DNA of 38,278 nt, from NCBI GenBank assembly GCA_016785015.1, contig JADHTJ010000029.1, positions 1-38,278 on the forward strand, written 5' to 3'. The DNA comes from Anaerolineales bacterium. Its GTDB lineage: Bacteria > Chloroflexota > Anaerolineae > Anaerolineales > UBA11858. The translations under genes and the position numbers were made by a program. This document shows, in pieces, positions 30,116 to 38,278 of the stretch. Each line of letters opens with the position of its first letter. Within the stretch, counting starts at the first letter, position 1. The notes under the pieces were generated by a model that made no database searches, had not been told where the DNA came from, and saw nothing but the letters and a program-made list of their open reading frames with translations.

Positions 30116-32002
30116 ATGACTCAACAAAAAACGCGCAAGCAATTTGGCCTCTGGCCCAGCCCCATCTCATCCAAAAGATTATCGCGCGGCATCAGTTTCA
30201 GCGATGTAGCCTGGGATCATGACGGGACGCTCGTTTGGAGGGAGAGTCGCTCGGGGCAAGGCATGTTGGTTGTGCAGCCCCCAGACAGCAGTGCGCCGCG
30301 CGATCTAAACAGCGACTTTGCTGTCAGCGCGGGGGTTGGTTATGGGGGTGGGGATTTCACCGTCGGGTATGGGAATGTATATTTCGTAGAGAAAGAATCC
30401 AAGCGTATTTACCGGCAACCCACTCACGTTGGAACTGCGCGTCCCATCACACCTGCCTTTGGGGCGGCCGCATCTCCGGCCATTTCTCCAAATGAGAAAT
30501 ATCTACTCTATGTCCACACCTACGAGCGAAAGGATTCTTTAGCCATTGTCGATACCGAGGGGCAATCCTGGCCCCAGAAATTGGTATCGGGTGATGATTT
30601 CTATATGCAACCTTGCTGGCATCCCGATGGAGAGCGTATCGCCTGGATTGCATGGAATCATCCGCAAATGCCCTGGGATGGGACAGAGTTGCAAGTTGCA
30701 CATTTGCAGGTTGAAGGTTGGCAAGTAAGTGAAACAACTACTATAGCGGGGAGTGAAGGCACTTCCATTTTCCAGCCGCAGTTCTCCCCCGATGGCCGCT
30801 ATCTGGCCTATGTCTCCGATGAGAGCGGTTGGTGGCAGCTTTATGTGTATGACTTAGAGAACGATGAGCACCGCCAACTGACCCATGAAGAAGCCGAGCA
30901 TGGCATCCCAGCCTGGGTGCAGGGTATGCGTACTTACGGATTCAGTTCCAACGGTGAGAAGATCTTCTATACGCGCATCCAAGAAGGTTTCAACAGCCTT
31001 TGGGAAGTGGGAGTCTCCAGCGGGGGAAACAAACCAATTGCCATCGATGATGAATATACCTGGCTGGATCAAATCGCTGTGAACCCACGACAAGAACAAC
31101 TGGCTTTCATAGCATCTGGCGGAAGCACGCCTTCCAGGGTGGTTTCGTTCTCCGTCGATGAGGGAACACACATTTGGCGGCGTTCTACTTCTGAAGATTT
31201 ACCCCCCTCAACCTACACATCTCCCGAGGCAATCACCTGGCAAGGCATGGATGGCGAGGATGTCCACGGCTTGTTCTATGAGCCCCGGAGCGATCAATAT
31301 GAAGGTATTGGCAGCCCGCCATTGATTACCCTAATCCATGGCGGACCCACCAGTCAACGCGGGGCCAGCTTCTATGCCAATGTCCAGTTCTTCACTTCGC
31401 GCGGCTATGCAGTTCTGCAGGTCAATTATCGCGGCAGTACCGGCTACGGCCGTGCATACAGAGACAAACTCCGGGATAGTTGGGGCATCTACGATGTCGA
31501 AGACGCGGTCAGCGGAGTGCGGCAACTGGTGGCCCAAAACCGCGCTGACAACGACCGTCTGGTGATCATGGGCGGCAGCGCCGGGGGTTTCACCGTGCTC
31601 AAAGCGCTGGAAGATTATCCGGGGGTATTCAAAGCCGGGGTGTGCATGTATGGGGTCACCAATCAATTCACCCTGGTGGCAGACACCCACAAATTCGAAG
31701 AACGCTACTCGGATTCACTCCTTGGCTCATTGCCTGAAGCCGCAGAGATCTACCGCGAGCGCTCGCCGATCTTCTTCGCTGACAAGATCCAGGATCCCAT
31801 CATCGTTTTCCAGGGCGAAGAGGACAAAGTTGTACCAAAGGCTCAATCTGACGCAATCGTAGATGCATTGCGTCGCAACGGTGTACCTCATGAATACCAT
31901 CTCTACCCTGGTGAGGGACACGGCTTCCGCAAAGCTGAAACCATCGAGCATTTTTTCAACTCTGTAGAGCGCTTCTTGAAAGAGTATGTAATTTACTCCT
32001 AA
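30116..32002 (+). CDS. S9-family prolyl oligopeptidase-like serine peptidase
   Basis: A 628-aa protein. The N-terminal 370 residues form a WD40/TolB-like propeller with repeats such as ISPNEKYLLYVHT, WHPDGERIAWIAW, FSPDGRYLAYVSDE and FSSNGEKIFYTR. The C-terminal alpha/beta hydrolase has the triad S488 (MGGSAGGF), D570 (GEEDKVVP) and H602 (GEGHGF), with HGGPTSQ as oxyanion region. Members cleave short peptides after proline or alanine, or act as acylaminoacyl peptidases. No signal peptide, so probably cytoplasmic. The start follows TAAGGAG. The exonuclease-WYL gene begins at the base after its stop codon. Confidence 0.93.
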   Translation: MTQQKTRKQFGLWPSPISSKRLSRGISFSDVAWDHDGTLVWRESRSGQGMLVVQPPDSSAPRDLNSDFAVSAGVGYGGGDFTVGYGNVYFVEKESKRIYRQPTHVGTARPITPAFGAAASPAISPNEKYLLYVHTYERKDSLAIVDTEGQSWPQKLVSGDDFYMQPCWHPDGERIAWIAWNHPQMPWDGTELQVAHLQVEGWQVSETTTIAGSEGTSIFQPQFSPDGRYLAYVSDESGWWQLYVYDLENDEHRQLTHEEAEHGIPAWVQGMRTYGFSSNGEKIFYTRIQEGFNSLWEVGVSSGGNKPIAIDDEYTWLDQIAVNPRQEQLAFIASGGSTPSRVVSFSVDEGTHIWRRSTSEDLPPSTYTSPEAITWQGMDGEDVHGLFYEPRSDQYEGIGSPPLITLIHGGPTSQRGASFYANVQFFTSRGYAVLQVNYRGSTGYGRAYRDKLRDSWGIYDVEDAVSGVRQLVAQNRADNDRLVIMGGSAGGFTVLKALEDYPGVFKAGVCMYGVTNQFTLVADTHKFEERYSDSLLGSLPEAAEIYRERSPIFFADKIQDPIIVFQGEEDKVVPKAQSDAIVDALRRNGVPHEYHLYPGEGHGFRKAETIEHFFNSVERFLKEYVIYS

Positions 32003-32806
32003 ATGATCGACATCAAACCTTACATCTTCGCTTTCCTCGATGTTGAAACCACTGGCCTCTCAGCCTGGTTTGGAGATCGCGTCTGTGAGATCGCCATCGA
32101 ACGCGTGCACCGAAACGAAATCCAGGATACCTTTACGACTTTAGTCAACCCCGAACGAGAAATCTCTCCTGGGGCTGCGCGCGTCAACGGCCTGACCAAC
32201 GATGATCTGTGCGACGCACCCCGCTTCGCTGAAATTGCCAACCGCGTAGAATCTCTACTCGCTGATGCAGTCATCGTCTGTCACAACTCTCCTTTTGATT
32301 TGGGTTTCATTGACAATGAATTCTCGCGTCTTGAGGAGAAGTTCAAAGCACCCCAAGTTGTTGACACTCTATGGCTGGCCAGGGAATTCTTTTATTTCGA
32401 CTCCAATAGCCTGGGTTCGATTGCCGAAGAACTAGAAATCTCAACCCCCAACGCGCATCGCGCCCTTGGAGATGTGGTTACAACACGGCGAGTATTTCAA
32501 CACTTCCTACGCGAACTAAGCAAAGAAGGCTTCACCCATCTTGACGAATTGGTCAGCGGATACGTTTCTCAATACAAATCACCTGATGAAATTCTCCTCC
32601 CACCGATCATCGAAGAAGCACTCAAAAATGGTGAGCGGTTGCATATAACTTACAAAAATCAAAAAGGCGGACAATCAAAACGGTGGATAACACTTAAACA
32701 AGTGCTCACCGCGTATAATTCTACCTATCTGATAGCTTACTGCCATCTGCGAGAGTCCGAGAGAAACTTCCGATTGGATCGTATTGTAGAGATGAAAACC
32801 GAGTAG
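32003..32806 (+). CDS. DEDDh 3'-5' exonuclease fused to a WYL-like domain
   Basis: A 267-aa protein. The N-terminal DnaQ-type domain (about 6-170) has all five catalytic residues: D13 and E15 (DVETTG), D99 (HNSPFDLGF), H152 and D157 (AHRALGD). A linker (171-208) leads to a C-terminal segment (about 212-265) with LHITYKNQKGG, a TLKQVL strand, YLIAYCHLRESERNFRLDRI, the core of a WYL domain. WYL domains bind nucleic-acid or nucleotide ligands and often regulate defence or repair genes. The protein could degrade DNA or RNA under ligand control. It is directly adjacent to the S9 peptidase with no gap. Confidence 0.82.
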   Translation: MIDIKPYIFAFLDVETTGLSAWFGDRVCEIAIERVHRNEIQDTFTTLVNPEREISPGAARVNGLTNDDLCDAPRFAEIANRVESLLADAVIVCHNSPFDLGFIDNEFSRLEEKFKAPQVVDTLWLAREFFYFDSNSLGSIAEELEISTPNAHRALGDVVTTRRVFQHFLRELSKEGFTHLDELVSGYVSQYKSPDEILLPPIIEEALKNGERLHITYKNQKGGQSKRWITLKQVLTAYNSTYLIAYCHLRESERNFRLDRIVEMKTE

Positions 32807-32817
32807 AACTGATTGCT

Positions 32818-32849
32818 AGACTTCCGAAGTTTATGACCATCGGAAGTCT
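32818..32849. repeat. 10-bp perfect inverted repeat after the exonuclease gene
   Basis: AGACTTCCGA (32818-32827) and TCGGAAGTCT (32840-32849) form a stem with a 12-base loop. No T-run follows, so it is not a clear intrinsic terminator. The core GACTTCCGAAGT (32819-32830) recurs as a direct repeat at 33033-33044. Confidence 0.55.
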
Positions 32850-32895
32850 GGGTGGTCTCCCTCTTGAGTGTAGCCGCATTGAGAATGGCTGATTT

Positions 32896-32995
32896 GAACC
32901 GCGAAGACGCCAAGTACGCTAAGAAAAAGACAAAATGAGAATAAACTTTGCGTCCTGCCCATAGGGCCACATAGTGTGCGGCTTTGCGGTGAAAT
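32896..32995. repeat. REP-like intergenic element with imperfect inverted ends
   Basis: The left end is ACCGCGAAGACGCCAAG (from 32898). The right end read inward is TTTCACCGCAAAGCCGC (to 32993). The terminal sequences match at about 11 of 13 positions. No ORF. The AACCGCGAAGACGCCAAG style is one I associate with dispersed repeats in many uncultured bacterial genomes. The gap between exonuclease and zinc-ribbon genes (270 bases) holds this and the inverted repeat, nothing else seen. Confidence 0.5.
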
Positions 32996-33076
32996 TTGGC
33001 TCTGGTTTTCGGCCAACAACACTTTCCAGGGTGACTTCCGAAGTCTGAGTCTATTGCAAAAATTGGAGAAACTGCC

Positions 33077-33400
33077 ATGGGATTATTAAAGAAAATTACT
33101 GACTTCTTCACCACGTCCGTGACAGGTTCAGGTGGAACGTCCGTTTATTGGCTCTACGTACAGTGTGACCACTGCGGCGAAAAGATCAAAGCGCGCGTGA
33201 ACCTGAACAGTGATCTCAGCATCCGCTATGGAGAAAAGAACGAAGAAGATACTTATTTCTGCCGCAAGATGATTATCGGCAACGAGCGCTGCTACCGCCC
33301 CATTGAGGTTGAAATGACCTTCGACCGCAGCAAGAAACTATTAGATCGGCAGATTAAAGGGGGAAGGATAATCAGCGAGGAAACATTTGTGGCAGAATAA
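33077..33400 (+). CDS. Small zinc-ribbon-like protein
   Basis: A 107-aa protein with CDHC (C30/C33), then C62 and C72, able to bind one zinc. The N-terminus MGLLKKITDFFTTSVTG may be an amphipathic helix that touches the membrane. The middle (YWLYVQCDHCGEKIKARVN) is beta-like. The ATG at 33077 follows GGAGAAACTGCC. Convergent with the P-type ATPase. Function unknown. Confidence 0.75.
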   Translation: MGLLKKITDFFTTSVTGSGGTSVYWLYVQCDHCGEKIKARVNLNSDLSIRYGEKNEEDTYFCRKMIIGNERCYRPIEVEMTFDRSKKLLDRQIKGGRIISEETFVAE

Positions 33401-33461
33401 ATTAAACTGCCCCGCAGGTGCATTGCATCGCGAGGCAGTCATTTGATCTGTCTTGGGGGAA

Positions 33462-36269
33462 TTAAACCGCTTGCTGAACCTTTCTCTTGGAAAGGAAAAC
33501 TTTTGTTCCCTCAGCAGCCAACGCTGGGATAAAGAGCAGAGGCAATAGGTACTGCCACTGGCTCCAGGCCAGGGGAGCGGTATTGAAGACCGGCTGCAAG
33601 ACGGGCACATAAACGACAGCCAAAAGCAGGATCAAAGAAGACACTACTGCCCAGTTCATGGCACGGTTATTGAACAAGCCTACCTGCAAAATGGGGATAT
33701 ATTCAGAGCGGGCGGTAAAGGCTCGCAGCAACTCGGAGAAAGAGAGCGATACGAAGGCCATCGACATAGCGATTTCATGTTGTTCGGAGAACAGATTCAA
33801 ACCAATCAGGTAGGCTGTCAACGTAATCGCCGCAATAGCAATGGTTTGTACAATGATGCCAATCTGCATTGTTCGATTAATGATCGGTTCTTTGGGAGGT
33901 CGTGGAGGGCGATCCATAATATCTGGGTCACCTTTTTCTACACCTAACGCTAAAGCAGGGGCACCATCGGTGATGAGGTTGAGCCATAATAATTGAATAG
34001 CAGTCAGGGGAGAGGGCAATCCCATCAGCGTAGCGATAAAGATAATAGCAATTTCAGCCAAGTTGCAGGAGAGCAAGTAGTAGACAAACTTGCGAATGTT
34101 GCTGTAGATCACGCGGCCCTGCTCCACAGCGGAGACGATGCTGGCGTAATTATCGTCGGTGAGCACCATGTCAGCAGTTTCTTTGGTGACATCAGTGCCG
34201 CTGATTCCCATAGCTACTCCGATATCTGCCTGCTTGATCGATGGGGCATCGTTGACACCATCACCTGTCATAGCGACCACTTGACCATTAGCGCGAAAAG
34301 CCTGCACTACGCGCATTTTGTGTTGGGGGGAGACGCGGGCGAAAACATCCGTATGGGCAACTCTCTCTTGCAAAACTTCATCGCTCATCTCGTCCAATTC
34401 AATGCCTGTGATTACATCGTGGCCTTCTTGGAGCAATCCAATATCTTTGGCGATGGCCCTGGCAGTATTAGGATAATCGCCTGTGATCATCACTGTGCGA
34501 ATGCCGGCATGGGAAGCCATTGCCAGCGCAGGCGGCACCTCAGGTCGAGCAGGATCGATCATACCAATCAAACCCACGAAGATCAGATTTTCTTCAATGC
34601 CATCATCCATGAACTCGCCGTCATTGTCAGAGTCCAAATTGTGAGCGACGCGGTAGGCCACTCCTAAAACGCGCAAGGCATCCTGAGTCATCAAGTCGTT
34701 AGCGGCCATAATCCGGCGGCGCTGTTCATCATCCAAGGGGGTGGCTTTGTCTCCACGATTTTGGTAATGAGTGCACTGCTGGAGCACCACATCGGGAGCG
34801 CCCTTCTCAGCGACGATATACCACTGGCGTTGCTTGTCATCGTAGAATGGTGAAATATCATCTGGCCGCGGGTCTTTGACGGTATGCACTGTAACCATAC
34901 GTTTGCGTTCGGAATCAAAAGGGACTTCCTGAATACGCGGATATGCTTTGTTTAAGGGTGTAGGCATCGCGCCAGCTTTAGCTGCAGCTACCAGGAGTGC
35001 CCCCTCGGTTGGGTCACCCACTACACGGTAGGATAATTCATCAGCACTCAAACGTTGAGTTTCCAAAACAGCGTCATTGTTTAGCGCCCCGATCCAAAGG
35101 GTTGTCAGGATAGCGGGATAATCCGTAAGCCAGACAGATGCTCCGTCCTTAAAGAACTCACCCTGAACACTGTAACCACTGCCAGTGACCTCGATGAAAT
35201 CTCCATCGGCTGCCACCCGAGTGACCGTCATCTCGTTTTGGGTCAGGGTGCCTGTCTTGTCTGAGCAGATCACTGTGGCGGAACCAAGCGTTTCCACCGA
35301 AGAAAGACGCCGAATGAGGGCATTACGTTTGATCATCTCGCGCATTCCCAGGGCAAGACTAATAGTCACAACGGCGGGTAGGCCTTCGGGCACTGCGGCA
35401 ATCGCCAGGCTTACGGCAATAATAAACATCTCTAAAGGATCGGTGCCGCGCCACCAACCCAGGAGGAAAACCAAACCACAAACCGCCAGAGCAGCCCACC
35501 CCAAAGTTCGCCCAAGCTGATCGAGGCGTTTTTGCAGCGGAGTCTGTTCCTGCTCCACCGATTGCAGCAATTCAGCAATTCGGCCAATCTGGGTTTCCAT
35601 GCCCGTCCCTACGACAACGCCTTGACCGCGACCATAAGTGACCACAGTGCCCATGAAGGCGGTGTTCTCACGATCAGCAGTAGGTGTATTGGGGGGGAAT
35701 ACAGCTCGGGACTCTTTTCTCACCGGGACCGATTCTCCCGTCAGGGGTGCCTCATCAACCCGGAGGTTGGCCGTTTCGATCAGCCTCACATCTGCTGGGA
35801 TGTAGTTACCCGCCTCCAGGAAAACAATATCCCCAGGGACTAGCTCTCGCCCGGGGACACTGAGACGGTGTCCATCTCGCATAACATCTGCCTCTGGAGC
35901 TGCTAACTGGCGCAGCGCGGCCAACTCTTGTTCCGCTCGTCGGTTCTGAAAAACGCCTAAGGCAGCATTCAGCACAACAATCGCCATAATGGCCGCTGCT
36001 TCCACCCAATCTCCCAACAACGCTGAGATCACGGCCGCCACAATAAGCAGCACAACCACGAAATCACGGAACTGCTCCCAAAGCATTTGCCATATAGTTG
36101 TGGGAGGAGCTTCTTTCAGTTGGTTCGGGCCGTATGTTTGCAAACGGCTTTGAACATCTTCTGACGACAAACCTTTTTCGGGGTTTACTTTTAGCTGATC
36201 AAGAGCTTCTCCAGCCTCGATCGAGTGCCATTTTTCAAAAAAAGGACTGGGGGTGTTTTCTTCTAACAT
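33462..36269 (-). CDS. P-type Ca2+-transporting ATPase (P2A-like)
   Basis: This 935-aa ion pump exports Ca2+ using ATP. The actuator loop has TGES (177-180), the phosphorylation site is D337 (CSDKTGTLTQNEMT), and the hinge is MTGDGVNDAPS (667-677). About ten membrane helices. Residues matching the SERCA Ca2+ sites are all present: E295 (PEGLP, M4), N736 and E739 (M5), N764, T767 and D768 (LNLITDGAPALALG, M6) and E846 (M8). Both Ca2+ sites therefore look intact. The start at 36269 follows GGAG. A hairpin lies in its 5' leader. It is monocistronic, convergent with the zinc-ribbon gene and divergent from icd. Confidence 0.93.
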   Translation of the reverse strand: MLEENTPSPFFEKWHSIEAGEALDQLKVNPEKGLSSEDVQSRLQTYGPNQLKEAPPTTIWQMLWEQFRDFVVVLLIVAAVISALLGDWVEAAAIMAIVVLNAALGVFQNRRAEQELAALRQLAAPEADVMRDGHRLSVPGRELVPGDIVFLEAGNYIPADVRLIETANLRVDEAPLTGESVPVRKESRAVFPPNTPTADRENTAFMGTVVTYGRGQGVVVGTGMETQIGRIAELLQSVEQEQTPLQKRLDQLGRTLGWAALAVCGLVFLLGWWRGTDPLEMFIIAVSLAIAAVPEGLPAVVTISLALGMREMIKRNALIRRLSSVETLGSATVICSDKTGTLTQNEMTVTRVAADGDFIEVTGSGYSVQGEFFKDGASVWLTDYPAILTTLWIGALNNDAVLETQRLSADELSYRVVGDPTEGALLVAAAKAGAMPTPLNKAYPRIQEVPFDSERKRMVTVHTVKDPRPDDISPFYDDKQRQWYIVAEKGAPDVVLQQCTHYQNRGDKATPLDDEQRRRIMAANDLMTQDALRVLGVAYRVAHNLDSDNDGEFMDDGIEENLIFVGLIGMIDPARPEVPPALAMASHAGIRTVMITGDYPNTARAIAKDIGLLQEGHDVITGIELDEMSDEVLQERVAHTDVFARVSPQHKMRVVQAFRANGQVVAMTGDGVNDAPSIKQADIGVAMGISGTDVTKETADMVLTDDNYASIVSAVEQGRVIYSNIRKFVYYLLSCNLAEIAIIFIATLMGLPSPLTAIQLLWLNLITDGAPALALGVEKGDPDIMDRPPRPPKEPIINRTMQIGIIVQTIAIAAITLTAYLIGLNLFSEQHEIAMSMAFVSLSFSELLRAFTARSEYIPILQVGLFNNRAMNWAVVSSLILLLAVVYVPVLQPVFNTAPLAWSQWQYLLPLLFIPALAAEGTKVFLSKRKVQQAV

Positions 36270-36297
36270 GCTTTAACTCCATAGAATTCAATCAAAT

Positions 36298-36332
36298 GCC
36301 AGGGCACAAAACCCCTGGCTGATGGGATTATA
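36298..36332 (-). promoter_or_regulatory. Promoter -10 and leader hairpin of the Ca2+-ATPase gene
   Basis: On the minus strand TATAAT (36332-36327) is a perfect -10 with a weak -35. Eight bases downstream is a perfect 7-bp hairpin GCCAGGG/CCCTGGC (36319-36313 with 36304-36298). It falls at the very 5' end of the predicted transcript, so it could stabilise the mRNA or be an operator. The ATG is 28 bases further on. Confidence 0.45.
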
Positions 36333-36384
36333 CCGCGCCCAATGAGTTCTAATGCGTATGGGGAACCCAGGAATTATATAGGTG

Positions 36385-36414
36385 TTGCGAGGTTGATTTT
36401 GAGAATGCTATAAT
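36385..36414 (+). promoter_or_regulatory. Candidate promoter for icd
   Basis: TATAAT (36409-36414) is preceded by TTGCGA (36385-36390) at 18 bases, four of six to the -35 consensus. The icd start codon is 132 bases downstream, leaving a long AT-rich leader in which I see no clear hairpin. Confidence 0.45.
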
Positions 36415-36546
36415 CTGATCGCAAATTGAATTCTAACGTAACACTTTAGATTGTTTTGCATCTAAATATTAGTTCCAGGAATTATGCAAGTTTCATAGGT
36501 ACACATTACGGATGTAGAAAACTAAATTTTCAAGGAGAAGCGAGCT

Positions 36547-37953
36547 ATGGCATATTCGAATATTGAAATACCGGAGAATGGATCAAAGGTCAGAATCAAA
36601 GATGGGGTATTACAAGTGCCCGACAATCCCATCCTGCCGTTCATCGAAGGCGATGGCACAGGCCGCGACATCTGGCGCGCCTCGGTGCGAGTTTTTGACG
36701 CCGCTGTAAAAAAGGCCTATGGTGGCAAGAGAAAAGTTCATTGGATGGAAGTTTTCGCAGGTGAAAAATCTTTCGATTTGTTTGGTGAATGGTTGCCCGA
36801 AGAGACCGTGGATGCTTTCCGAGAATTCCTGGTAGGCATCAAAGGCCCGCTTACTACCCCAGTTGGCGGCGGTATCCGCTCTCTGAATGTCGCTTTGCGC
36901 AAGTATCTTGATCTATATGTATGCCAACGCCCCGTTCAATATCTTGATGGCACACCATCACCAGTAAAGCGACCAGAAGATGTTGATATGATCGTCTTCC
37001 GTGAGAACACAGAAGATATTTACGCCGGCGCAGAATTCGAGTATGGCACAGAAGAAAGTGAAGCCTTTAGAAAGGCATTAAAAGAACAATTCCCTAAGCA
37101 ATATGCAAAACTTCGCTTCCCCGATACTTCGGGAATCAGCATCAAGCCTGTCTCTGTCGAAGGCACTGAGCGCCTGGTGCGTGCAGCCATCCGCTGGGCT
37201 TTGGAAAATGGGCGCAAGGATGTCAGCCTGGTTCATAAAGGAAATATCATGAAATTCACCGAAGGCGCCTTCCGCAATTGGGGTTACGAGCTAGCCAAAC
37301 GCGAATTCCGAAATGATATTGTCACCGAGCGCGAAACCTGGATTTTGGGCAACAAGGAAGCCAACCCCAAACTGACAGTTGAAGAGAACGCCCGCATGAT
37401 CGACCCTGGTTTCGACATGATGGCTCCTGACAAACAACAGGAAATCCTGGGCGAGGTCGAAGTTGCCTTAACCTTATGGGAAACACACGGGGATGGTCAA
37501 TGGAAGGATAAGCTGCACATCAAAGATACCATTGCCGACATCGTTTTCCAGCAAACCATCACGCGTGCCAAAGAATTCGATGTGCTCGCCACGATGAATT
37601 TGAACGGCGATTATCTATCTGATGCACTAGCCGCACAGATTGGTGGCATGGGAATTGCTCCTGGGGCAAACATCAACTATGAAACTGGACACGCAATTTT
37701 CGAAGCCACTCACGGCACAGCACCCAAATATGCAGACCAGGATAAGGTCAATCCTGGCTCAGTGATCCTCTCAGGCGAGATGATGTTCCGCTACATGGGA
37801 TGGGACGAGGCCGCCGATCTAATATTGAAAGGTATACGCGAAGCGGTCAAAGCTAAAACAGTGACATACGACTTCCACCGCTTGATGGACGGCGCTACTA
37901 TGTTAAAGTGCTCGGAGTTTGGAGAAGCTATAATCCAACATATGGATGACTAG
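36547..37953 (+). CDS. icd: Isocitrate dehydrogenase, NADP-dependent type
   Basis: A 468-aa enzyme that makes 2-oxoglutarate in the TCA cycle. Substrate residues line up with E. coli Icd: S112 (the phosphorylation site in E. coli), N114, R118 and R128 in [18 protein letters not shown]. The NADP-specifying K-Y is present in [17 protein letters not shown]. The protein is about 50 residues longer than E. coli Icd. The extra sequence is mostly at about 258-315 ([18 protein letters not shown] through WETHGDGQW), as I recall for cyanobacterial enzymes. The ribosome site is AAGGAGAAGCGAGCT-ATG. It supplies the TCA cycle together with sdhCDAB. Confidence 0.95.
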   Translation: MAYSNIEIPENGSKVRIKDGVLQVPDNPILPFIEGDGTGRDIWRASVRVFDAAVKKAYGGKRKVHWMEVFAGEKSFDLFGEWLPEETVDAFREFLVGIKGPLTTPVGGGIRSLNVALRKYLDLYVCQRPVQYLDGTPSPVKRPEDVDMIVFRENTEDIYAGAEFEYGTEESEAFRKALKEQFPKQYAKLRFPDTSGISIKPVSVEGTERLVRAAIRWALENGRKDVSLVHKGNIMKFTEGAFRNWGYELAKREFRNDIVTERETWILGNKEANPKLTVEENARMIDPGFDMMAPDKQQEILGEVEVALTLWETHGDGQWKDKLHIKDTIADIVFQQTITRAKEFDVLATMNLNGDYLSDALAAQIGGMGIAPGANINYETGHAIFEATHGTAPKYADQDKVNPGSVILSGEMMFRYMGWDEAADLILKGIREAVKAKTVTYDFHRLMDGATMLKCSEFGEAIIQHMDD

Positions 37954-38063
37954 TAATATCCACTTATAGGGAATTTTCAGGAGTGCGAACTCTATGAAGC
38001 ACTGATTCGTTCCTGGAATGAGCTCTCCTAAATTCACCACGGCTCAGTAAATCAGCGATCCTA

Positions 38064-38107
38064 TTTTCGTACGAAAACTAGAGGCACCACAAATTTTTTT
38101 TGGTGCC
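38064..38107 (+). terminator. Palindrome and hairpin downstream of icd
   Basis: TTTTCGTACGAAAA (38064-38077) is a perfect 14-base palindrome. Six bases on, GGCACCA (38083-38089) and TGGTGCC (38101-38107) form a 7-bp stem with a T-rich loop, followed by CCCCTAAATTTTTT. The hairpin may terminate icd; the palindrome could be an operator for the next gene. Confidence 0.4.
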
Positions 38108-38206
38108 CCCCTAAATTTTTTCTATCTAGTACCAAGATACGGGTGCATTTCAGTTTTGGGGGGAATATGTGGGAAAATAGGGTCATCTATGGTAAGGAGA
38201 TGACCA

Positions 38207-38278
38207 ATGAAAAAGAGTCGAGTGAGATTGAAAGCCGAGTACATGGCGGAAGCAGAAGAGCTATTTGATGAATTGATG
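38207..38278 (+). CDS. 5' end of a gene, possibly an ISKra4-type transposase (partial)
   Basis: Twenty-four codons are visible, starting MKKSRVRLKAEYMAEAEELF, after a good ribosome site (AAGGAGATGACCA-ATG), and run off the window. The opening, a basic start then A-E-E-L-F-D-E-L, recalls the N-termini of ISKra4-family transposases. The G-rich sequence GGGTGCATTTCAGTTTTGGG (about 38141-38160) could be an insertion-sequence left end. With so few residues this is a guess. Confidence 0.4.
   Translation, partial: MKKSRVRLKAEYMAEAEELFDELM

Noticed and set aside
32818-32849. Palindrome as the terminator of the exonuclease gene
   Set aside because: The stem is strong but no T-run follows on the plus strand, so I list it as a repeat.
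33993-34667. 224-codon plus-strand frame opposite the Ca2+-ATPase
   Set aside because: It is antisense to catalytic and membrane segments of a conserved protein and reads as low-quality His/Ser-rich sequence.
1-38278. CRISPR array, rRNA genes, prophage or replication origin
   Set aside because: No regularly spaced repeats, rRNA-like segments, phage structural genes or dnaA-box clusters were seen.

Overview
The window reads as a stretch of bacterial chromosome, most likely from Chloroflexota (an Anaerolineae-like lineage). This is inferred from gene content and protein style, not from a database search. Pointers are a split, b6f-like cytochrome b whose C-terminal half carries a di-haem cytochrome c tail, a long (468 aa) NADP-type isocitrate dehydrogenase, a MetRS with an HVGN/KISGS active site, many small zinc-ribbon proteins, and palindromic intergenic elements. 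The cell looks able to respire: succinate dehydrogenase, a Rieske/cytochrome b/c complex and isocitrate dehydrogenase are all present and look intact.

Layout. (1) 1-1.0 kb: the 3' end of an unidentified gene faces a response regulator-cyclase that lacks half of its cyclase domain. (2) 1.3-4.7 kb, minus: sdhCDAB with a terminator. (3) 5.0-7.4 kb, plus: Rieske protein, cytochrome b6-like protein and subunit IV-di-haem c, closed by a strong terminator. (4) 7.5-12 kb: a MITE-like palindrome, an Asp-box propeller protein paired with a zinc ribbon, a DevCA-like ABC exporter pair, and rdgB. (5) 12.1-14.8 kb, plus: a YceD-like protein, then a promoter, a methionine-rich 34-codon leader ORF, an intrinsic terminator with an overlapping antiterminator, and metG. 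(6) 14.8-20.8 kb, minus: a secreted tandem-repeat protein, then a compact run of PHP hydrolase, recO, APC-Usp permease, pncC and a small conserved gene. (7) 20.9-23 kb, plus: a consensus promoter, secG, a long structured terminator and an orphan oligopeptide-type binding protein. (8) 23-27 kb, minus: two acidic single-span coiled-coil membrane proteins (one with helix-hairpin-helix motifs), hsp20 with an elaborate 3' structure, a methyltransferase and a crotonase-family protein. (9) 27.1-33.4 kb, plus: tRNA-Pro(UGG), a small conserved gene, a second MITE-like palindrome, a possible NERD-like membrane protein, a GT2 glycosyltransferase, rnhB, an S9 peptidase, an exonuclease-WYL fusion and a zinc-ribbon protein. 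(10) 33.5-38.3 kb: a Ca2+-type P-ATPase (minus), icd (plus), and the start of a further gene that may be a transposase.

The most interesting element is the metG leader at 12.71-12.95 kb. Seven of ten consecutive leader codons (residues 10-19) are Met. The 5' arm of the only terminator before metG can pair instead with an upstream segment, giving 12 base pairs with one bulge. Only 27 bases separate the U-run from the metG start, so metG expression seems to require readthrough. The sequence fits ribosome-mediated attenuation that senses charged tRNA-Met and controls methionyl-tRNA synthetase. Secondary interests are the exonuclease-WYL fusion, the cytochrome bc complex architecture, two related MITE-like palindromes, the branched terminator after hsp20 and the truncated cyclase.
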